DNA of 64,000 nt from JASSUD01 sp031963445 (GTDB lineage Bacteria; Pseudomonadota; Gammaproteobacteria; Burkholderiales; Burkholderiaceae), in NCBI GenBank assembly GCA_031963445.1, contig JASSUH010000001.1:1674001-1738000 (forward strand), in the 5' to 3' direction. This document shows, piece after piece, positions 17,126 through 24,600 of this stretch (positions are counted from its first letter, which is position 1; every line of letters begins with the position of its first letter). The notes under the pieces were generated by a model. It was given only the letters and a program-made list of their open reading frames with translations, did no database searches and was not told where the DNA came from. The translations under genes were made by a program, and so were the position numbers.

Positions 17126-18999
17126 CGTGTTGGCCGGGCATGACCGGGATAACGGAACCGCAAGAATTTCTGCGCATTACTCAATACCTGAAACGCTTCC
17201 TTGAGGTTGTGACGCTCAGTCGTGGAAAAGCGCTCGGGCTCGATGTAGTTGTCCGGTTTGCGGCCTTGTTCGATGGCATCAGCCTGGTGTCGAATGCGCA
17301 CCATCGAAAGAAATTCCAGTGCGTAGCGTAAATGCTCGATGGCTTCGGGTTGCACCAGCTGCGTGGTGCTGATGGCTTCGAGTCGATCAAAGGAGTTTTG
17401 CGCCGTGGTCCCGCAAGCCAGGGCGTGGATGCGGATCAGGTCGGTCAGGGGCGCTGTACCACGGCCCTTGAGATTGATGATCCGTTTCTGCCTGCCGTCG
17501 GTTTCCATCACGAACGTGCGAAAGAAACCCAACGGTGGCGTCCGGTTCAATGCATTACGGGCCATCGCCGCCAGGAAGGCGGGCGTCACTTTGGATTTTT
17601 CAGCGCAGAGTGCCTTTAGCTCGTCCACCATTTCCAGCTGACCATAGACCCCGTCCAGATCAAAGAAGATGTAACTGTTGAGAAGGGTGGCGGCGTTCGG
17701 CTTCTCGATCCACTGGCTGAAATAGTCGCGCCACACCCGCAATGGCTGACGCCATTGGACATTGGTTGCCATGATGCCGCCCTTGCAGTAGCTATAGCCG
17801 CATTGTGCGAGCCCGTCGCTGACGAAGGTGGCCAGTTTCATGAAATATTCGTCGTGCTGTGCCGGGTCGAATCTATCGTCCAGCACCAGTGCGTTGTCCT
17901 GGTCGGTGACCAGCAATTGCTCGTCCCGCGCCATCGATCCCAGCACCATGAAGCAGTACGGAACCGGAGGCGGTCCCAGCTCCCGCTCGGCCAATTCGAG
18001 CAATCGCTGGGTGAAGGCGCGGCCAATGCCCGAGATGGCGCTGCCGATCATATGGGCCGTCGCACCGTTGCGCACCATGCGAATGTAGGTGCCGCGCAGA
18101 TCCCTGAGCCGCGATCGCAGACCGTCGACGGAGGTCTGGTTGGAGATGCTATTAACCAGGTACAGGCTGCTCTGGGACTCGTGCCGGATAATGTCCGACA
18201 AGTTAATCAGGCCCAGTGTGCGGCCTTTGTGAACCACCGGCAGGTGATGAATATTGCCCCTGAGCATGCATAACATGGCTTCGAACACCGAGTCATCGTC
18301 TTGGATGACCACCAGATCGGTCGACATCACTTCGCTGATGGCGGTGTCGCCAGTGCGGTTGGCGGCTACCACGCGGGTACGCAGGTCTCGGTCGGTGACG
18401 ATGCCGAGCATTTTTTCCGGATTTTGCCCGGCCGGCTCCAGGACCACGATACAGGAGACACTTTCCTGGGACATCAGCCGTGCGGCTTCATGGACGCTAG
18501 TCTTGGGCGTTACCCAGACCAGATCCCGCGAAATCAGCGCACGGGACTTGAGCTGGATCAGTTCGCTTGCACGCCCCTGAGCCTCGACGGCCGACTTCAG
18601 CCTTGAGTGACCTTCGGCCTCGACAAAATCGGCGAAGCTGTCATATTGCTCACACAGCTGGGCAAAAACATCCGCTGGGATGAAATAGATCAGGCTGTCT
18701 TCAAGGGCTCGTGCCGGGAAGCGAACCTTGTTACTACGCAACAGGCCGGCCTGACCGAAGATATCGCCCTCCATCAGACGGTTGTAAAGTTCGCCACTGC
18801 GCCGATAGATTTCGACTGCGCCACTGCGCACATAATGCAGGTCATGAATGACGGCACCGGCCTCGAGGATCTCGCTTCCGGCCTTGAAGTAGCTGACCTC
18901 GACGCGTCGGGCGATAGCTTCCAGGGTTTCCTGGGGCAGGGCGTCGAAAGGGGGAAAGCGATGAAAATGCTCGATGATTTCCAGTAACTCGATCTGCAT
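17122..18999 (-). CDS. cNMP-binding / CBS-pair / DUF294 nucleotidyltransferase-like protein
   Basis: 625 residues starting at the ATG at 18997-18999 after GAGGTTCC. Order of domains: a cyclic-nucleotide-binding-type domain (about 10-125, with AGSEILEAGAVIHDLHYV), two CBS motifs (about 150-275, with SVSCIVVLEPAG and NIHHLPVVHKGR), then a DUF294 nucleotidyltransferase fold (GSMARDEQLLVTDQDNALV near 352-370, the Asp pair being the metal site) and a helical C-terminal DUF294 substrate-binding region. The layout resembles the GlnD-like regulators of bacteria. It would sense a nucleotide and modify an unknown target. It forms an operon with the exonuclease and shares the GC-rich composition of the block. 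Function inferred from domains. Confidence 0.9.
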   Translation of the reverse strand: MQIELLEIIEHFHRFPPFDALPQETLEAIARRVEVSYFKAGSEILEAGAVIHDLHYVRSGAVEIYRRSGELYNRLMEGDIFGQAGLLRSNKVRFPARALEDSLIYFIPADVFAQLCEQYDSFADFVEAEGHSRLKSAVEAQGRASELIQLKSRALISRDLVWVTPKTSVHEAARLMSQESVSCIVVLEPAGQNPEKMLGIVTDRDLRTRVVAANRTGDTAISEVMSTDLVVIQDDDSVFEAMLCMLRGNIHHLPVVHKGRTLGLINLSDIIRHESQSSLYLVNSISNQTSVDGLRSRLRDLRGTYIRMVRNGATAHMIGSAISGIGRAFTQRLLELAERELGPPPVPYCFMVLGSMARDEQLLVTDQDNALVLDDRFDPAQHDEYFMKLATFVSDGLAQCGYSYCKGGIMATNVQWRQPLRVWRDYFSQWIEKPNAATLLNSYIFFDLDGVYGQLEMVDELKALCAEKSKVTPAFLAAMARNALNRTPPLGFFRTFVMETDGRQKRIINLKGRGTAPLTDLIRIHALACGTTAQNSFDRLEAISTTQLVQPEAIEHLRYALEFLSMVRIRHQADAIEQGRKPDNYIEPERFSTTERHNLKEAFQVLSNAQKFLRFRYPGHARPTR

Positions 19000-19014
19000 G
19001 GAACCTCGTGGTGT

Positions 19015-19450
19015 TTTTTCTGATTTGGTGCTATGCCCTGATTAGATCTTGATGGAGAACCAGAGGCAGGGCGGTTATCATGTTGGGCTTGTAGAAGTTG
19101 TGCTGCCTGGAGAACATGACTTAATCGTTTATGCTCTACCACTGCCCCCTGATTGATTTCGGATAATCTATCATAATGTTGATAATCAAAGATCATACCG
19201 TTAGCACGTAGTTCAATACGGCCATCAGGATATATCAGGCGCCGCACGGTTTCCTTGGCTAGTTTGATGCCATGACATTCGCATAGCTTCTCACAGGCTA
19301 ATGTGGGGCCAAAGTCTGCGTAGTGCTCACGAATAAGGGCAATCGCACGTGCAGCAATATTTGCTGAGAGTTGGTGGTTGCTCGCCTTACCGCGGTGCTT
19401 AGAAGGTATTCCAGCTGTACCGGATTGGAGATAGCGATCAACGATCAGAA
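19015..19450 (-). mobile_element. ISNCY-type transposase remnant with an internal deletion
   Basis: The minus frame first reads an N-terminal helix-turn-helix part (HYADFGPTLACEKLCE, then LAKETVRRLIYPDG) and then continues directly into a C-terminal stretch (RIELRANG, then YDRLSEINQGAVVEHKRLSH). In complete ISNCY/IS1202-like transposases these two parts are separated by the whole DDE catalytic core, so the core has been deleted in frame. It closes the right side of the GC-rich block; the reading frame ends next to the DUF294 gene's ribosome site. Confidence 0.75.
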
Positions 19451-19560
19451 TTAAATATGATAATTGGTATTATGTAAAATTTATTATTGAACGACGGGCA
19501 AATATTTCTGAAACGCGGCTGCTTAAAAGCAAGTTGAACAACAGCCGGAACAAAAAACTG
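19451..19560. other. AT-rich spacer
   Basis: Low-GC sequence between the ISNCY remnant and the following small pseudogene, marking a sharp drop from the GC-rich block. No gene is seen. Confidence 0.4.
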
Positions 19561-19893
19561 CTAGGCTAAACTCTGCACTTCTTTCCCCTTTTTAGATGGA
19601 TTGGAAGGCTCCAGCGTTTCCTCCGCCGACCCAGTACTTTTACCAGATGAACGCGCTTGTATAGCTTCCCTGAATTTTTCTCCAAACTCAGGATCTTCTT
19701 TCATCCGTCTATCGAACTCTGCAATGAACTCTTGGTCAATAAACTCCTGGTCTTGGTCAATTAATTTTTGGTCAATGAACTCTTGGTTAGGAGGATCATT
19801 TGCAATTTGCTTGCTTAAACGATTTATATTTCATTGTAGAATTGTTAGAGTGCTAGTAGTGTTCTGATTAATCCCTTGCATTCTTATCTCCAT
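19561..19893 (-). pseudogene. small Gln/Asp-rich repeat protein broken by an in-frame TGA
   Basis: The ATG at 19891-19893 starts a frame that meets TGA at codon 21 (19831-19833) and then continues open in the same frame to the TAG at 19561-19563. The downstream part is a repeat of EFIDQ-type units (QEFIDQKLIDQDQEFIDQ) followed by a charged tail (FDRRMKEDPEFGEKFREA). The exact continuity of the frame after the stop argues for a single nonsense mutation in a gene of 110 codons. Family unknown. Downstream starts could still give a shorter protein. Confidence 0.5.
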
Positions 19894-19930
19894 TTTTAAA
19901 AAAAATTTATCAAAACTAATTATTAAAAAT

Positions 19931-20242
19931 CAGTCCAGATATCACCGCCGAGAAAAAGTCCTGCTATCTAAGGCATCTAATGGTACCCCGCTTTTAAATA
20001 CTTGGTTACATGCCCGCAATCAACAAGCAATAGAAGGCTACAATCAACTTTTACAAAGGCTACAACTTAATCTAGAAATAATGTGCCGCGCTCTGCATGA
20101 TTCATTAAAATCGATTGTTAATTCTCAATGATGGATTTGGGATAACCCAACAGCTGAATATAAAGAAATTTCACAAAACCAACCAGATTTGAAAGAAGCA
20201 TTTGAAGCAGTATTGAGTAGTAGTCTTAAGCAAAGATTTTAA
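19931..20242 (+). pseudogene. gene remnant with an in-frame TGA
   Basis: A plus frame without a start reads NGTPLLNTWLHARNQQAIEG, then a helical stretch, TGA at 20129-20131, and WIWDNPTAEYKEISQNQPD up to a TAA. The continuity across the TGA suggests a decayed gene whose 5' end is missing. It is Gln-rich and helical, and I do not recognise it. Confidence 0.4.
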
Positions 20243-20369
20243 AAAGGATAGATTTTTTAGATAATCTTTTATGTTTATAAAATTTATTATTAATTAGTAT
20301 CTAATAAGCAAATTCTGTTAAATATACAAAGCTGCGAATATGCTTACTTAATAAATTAAGAGTATCGCT

Positions 20370-21248
20370 ATGAGAATATATCCTCCCCTTCCGTCAGCTA
20401 CTTCGGTTTTATCAGATAATACTTTACCAACGCCAAATGAATTTAAAGAAAAAGTACACTGCCAACAGCAGAGTCTATTTCTGAATAAATTGCCTCCTGA
20501 GTTATTGTCCAATATTTTTTTAATGCTATGGCCTAGTGATATTTTTTCTCTCATAAGAACGTGTAAGGCTGTTTATCAATACTTACCTTTTTATAAGGAT
20601 AATTATTGGAAGCCAAAATTCGACAGTTTCGCTAGTGCATATGGTTTTTTAAAAAACAGATATGATACTCGGGAAAGGTACCCATATTGGTTGAGCGAGC
20701 TTCGCTCAGGCGTGCTTCAAGGAACTATTCAAGACATTGATATATTTAGGGTGATAGAATTATATGAAGAGCCGCCACACAGCAGATGTTTAAATGATTT
20801 AATCGAACAAAATATATTAGAACTGCGGCAACTTGAAAGCGTGAATTTACAGTCTCATCATGAAGCTCGCTTACTTCAAAACGGGAGTATTTCTACACAA
20901 CTTCAGCAATCTAAATCGCTCGATTCAGAAGCTTTAAAAGCTTTGTCGCGTATACCAAAGGGATATACTGGCACCGATGGAGTGAGGAAAGCTTTTCTGT
21001 GCAATAAGAAAGAAATAATTAAAGATATGGTATTAGCTAAAGTCTTTATTAATACCCGCGAACATAATTTTTATGAAACTCCACTTCATGAGGTTGCACG
21101 AGGAGGGGAGCACAAATTAGCAAAAGCCTTACTTAAAGCTGGCGCGCAGCCCTCTTTACGATTAAAAAACGAAGAGGGGAAAATCCCGATAGAATTAGCA
21201 GCGGACGATAAAATGATCCAAATCTTAAATTCTGCCATGCAAACTTAA
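20370..21248 (+). CDS. F-box-like and ankyrin protein, putative host-directed effector
   Basis: 292 residues starting at an ATG preceded by AAGAG. An F-box-like motif lies near residues 38-72 (LNKLPPELLSNIFLML, then SLIRTCKAVYQYL, then a Trp), the usual bacterial form of this eukaryotic Skp1-binding motif. A helical middle follows, and the C-terminal 70 residues make about two ankyrin units (TPLHEVARGGEHKLAKALLKAG, IPIELAADDKMIQIL). F-box plus protein-binding repeats is the layout of secreted ubiquitin-ligase adaptors in Legionella and other host-associated bacteria. No signal peptide is seen, consistent with type III or IV export. It precedes the NACHT-WD40 gene, which converges on it across about 360 bases. 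Motif assignment is by eye; the host ligase link is inferred. Confidence 0.8.
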   Translation: MRIYPPLPSATSVLSDNTLPTPNEFKEKVHCQQQSLFLNKLPPELLSNIFLMLWPSDIFSLIRTCKAVYQYLPFYKDNYWKPKFDSFASAYGFLKNRYDTRERYPYWLSELRSGVLQGTIQDIDIFRVIELYEEPPHSRCLNDLIEQNILELRQLESVNLQSHHEARLLQNGSISTQLQQSKSLDSEALKALSRIPKGYTGTDGVRKAFLCNKKEIIKDMVLAKVFINTREHNFYETPLHEVARGGEHKLAKALLKAGAQPSLRLKNEEGKIPIELAADDKMIQILNSAMQT

Positions 21249-21610
21249 CCTTAGCCAGGCAGTCAAGAAGCATCCTCGTTTTGATTTGAGCATGGAGGCA
21301 CTTTCTTCAAATAACTCTTTGGCTTTGGGTTAGAGAACCTTTGCGTAGTCCCGCGCGGCATTTATTTTTATATTCGTGTTATTGGTATCAAAGATATTCC
21401 TTGCTACGGCATTATGCAGAGATTTTTTAGTATGAAGTATGAATCCAGATTTTATTCTTGCCTCCATTCATTTTTAATAGATGAAAAAATAAAACAGTGG
21501 GAGCAAGGTTGTTACCTATAATCGTAAGTTTGTCTTATGTTAAATTTAAAGCGCCAGAACACAGAGGTTCCGCTATTTCACTCATAAGCAAGCATCGTAT
21601 TGCAAGGAAG
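21249..21610. other. convergent intergenic region with a possible miniature-element end
   Basis: Holds GAGAACCTTTGCGTAG near 21332 and ATTATGCAGAGATTTTTT near 21412, which recall the ends of the miniature elements at 46800. The match is weak. No gene is seen. Confidence 0.35.
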
Positions 21611-24600
21611 TCATAAAATTAGGCACTCGGTCTGACGCAATCCTGCCGCGCCGCGCTGTTTTAATAAGCGTGCATTCATTTCATTTAAACCCTGTACTCC
21701 TCGCAGGTTCGTGCCTTTAACCATTAGCACAGCTTGGTGCGAAGTCCAGCGTAGAGAGGTGTGCATCTGACCGTTATTGGTTTCCGTGATATGCCATAAC
21801 CGCAGGGTAGAATCCCCCTCACCCGTTAGTAATGCATATTCTCTTTCTTCAGGCATCGCCTGCCAAGCAATGGCAGTAACTATACTATTAAAGCCTTCAA
21901 TCACTGCAAGGCAACGTCCAGTGTGGGCATCCCAGATCCGTACCGTCTTATCTACACTGCAAGAGATAACGCGTTTGTCGTCGTTTGAGAAAGTTACGTG
22001 GCAAACAGTATCAGTATGTCCATACAATGTCCGAAGGGGTTTACCAAAACCCCTTAGATCCCAGATCCTTACCGTCTTATCATCGCTAGCGGAGACGATC
22101 AGCTTGCTGTCATTTGAAAAAGCCACGTCGTAAACAAAACTAGTATGTCCGGGTACTTTCTCGGGATCATACATTTGTACTTTTTCCACTCGTTCAGTAT
22201 CTTCTTTGGGAAACAAAACAAATTCGCCACCATCAGGAAGTGGCACAGTATTACTGGTAATATAAAAACATCCACGCGAACTCCAAAAAGGATCGCCTGT
22301 CCTTGCCGACCAAACTCGTACCCGCCCATCATCGCCACCTGAGACTACCCAGAGCCCATTTTTCGAAATTGATATGCAATTCACATCGCGAATATGCATA
22401 TGTGTAGTCCAGAGAAGCCCCCCCGTTTGCAAGTTCCAAGCACGCATTTGACCATCCATATCGCCCGAGATACCCCACCATAAGTCAGTCAAAGGGGCGG
22501 AGTCATTGCGCAAAGCGAATAATGAATTTTTAGATGAAGTTAAACTAGAAATGCCTGCTTTATGATCATGCTCTATTTCAAGCGTTTGACCGGTTTGTGC
22601 GTCCCACATCTTTAATATGCCGCCACGATCATCAGCACCGAACGAGAAGGTTCGGCTACCATCTTTAGAAAGAACTACGCCAGACGCTTTGGCATTGGGG
22701 GCCACCAAGGTTTGAAGCCCTCGACCTGTTTGTGCATCCCAAATAGATATCTTTTCCTCTTCACTGTTTGATATAACTTGGCTACCGTCCTCCGAAAAAG
22801 CTACGCCATCAATGCGCTTAGTATGATCGTGGAAAGTTTGAAGGACTTTACCCGTCTGTATATCCCAGATGCGTATTTCTTTCTCGTTCCTGCCCAAAGA
22901 AATGACTTGGCTGCCATCTTTAGAAAAAACCACACTTACCACTTCATAATTATGTCCATGCAGGGTTTGAAGAACCTTACCCGTTTGTGCGTCCCAAATG
23001 CGTATACTTTTATCCTGGCCACCTGAAACGATCTGATTGCCGTCTTCCGAAAAAGCTACCCTCCTGATGCGCTGAGTATGGCCATGTAAGGTTTTAAGAA
23101 GTTCCCCCGTTTCTGTATCCCAAATCCGTGCGGTTCCATCCTCATCCCCTGAGGAAATAATTCGACGGCCATCTCTAGAAAAAGCCACACTTACCACCTC
23201 ATGAGTATGTCCATACAAGACTTGGAGAACTTCACCTGTTTGTATATCCCAGATCCCTATGGTTTTATCTTTGCTGCCCGAGACAATACGACTACCGTCC
23301 TCTGAAAAAGCTATGCTTTCAATGCGCTCAGTATGGCCATACAAAATTTGAAAAATCTCACCCGTATGTGCGTCGTAGATACCTGCAGTTCCATCCTCAT
23401 CGCCTGAGAAAGCGATTCGACGACTGTCTTTAGAAAAGGCCACGCTCACCACCTCATGCGTACATCCATGTATGACTAGCAGGGCCTCACCTGTCTGTAT
23501 ATTCCAGATCCGTATGGTTTTATCTTTGCTGCCCGAGACAATACGACTGCTGTCACCAGAAAATGACATCGTATAAACAGAGTCTGTATGCCCGCGTAAG
23601 GTATGGATTGATTGCCAGTTCGAGGTTTGGTATAAGCCAATCTCGCCACTTTTATAAAGCCCAACAGCCAACCACTTTCCATCCGGTGAATAGGCGCAGG
23701 AACATATCACCGAATTTTCTTGCAGAAAAGGCCATTCGCCAAACTGCACCCCCTCCATCTGTGCACCACTTAAGTCTGCGTTTCTCAACCATACAGCGCG
23801 TAGCGTAACATTGGTTAAATCCGAGTTTTGCAATTGAGCTAGGTCAAACATTCCATAGCTCAGGTTAGCTCCGGCAATCTTTATACCCTTTAAATCTGCA
23901 CCATTAAAAGATACGCCCGCTCTCACTAATACCGTAATCGCATTGGCTGCCCCTTGACTTACCTCTTGATCGTGCTTGGATGCCTCAATCCACGCATGCA
24001 GATGCCCGCTAAACGCTTCATTTTGCTTTGCCCATTCCACTAAAAAATCCAATACCACTGGCTCACTCGCCAGATTGATCTGATTGAAAGGCGCGGAGGA
24101 TAGCGGATCAGAAAATTCCGCATCAGGCCCGCCTATCAAACGCGCGACAAGATAATCTTGAAAAGAGGGATGGATAAACTGACTGGTTTGACCCACTTGT
24201 AATCTAAATGGCGCGCTTAATCGCAACAGTCGCCACTTCTCCTGCTGGCCAGTAAGTGCCTGGTAAGTTTGTGGGTGCGCACACTCAAAAGCTTGTGCTT
24301 TCTGCTTAAAGTCGGCTTGAGCTTTAAATAGCAGCATAAAGGCATACTCTTGACTAAATGCTAACCCTGCTTTGGTAAATCCTGCTTCGCACATATTGCG
24401 ATACGCTTCTGCTTCCCCCCCTGTTAACTGCACGGCCGACTGAATCGCTGCTAAGCGGTCATGAGAACGTTCCCACCACTGCTGCATAAACGCTTCATAC
24501 AAACTACCTAGGGTTAAATCAAGTTTGGCCAGAGCATCGGGCTGCATTACGAGCGAAGGCAATACCTCTAATACCATCCTTAAGATAATCGGGCGATGCA

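Noticed and set aside
19601..19867. 88-codon plus frame (Ser/Trp-rich)
   Set aside because: It is the antisense of the EFIDQ repeat pseudogene on the minus strand.
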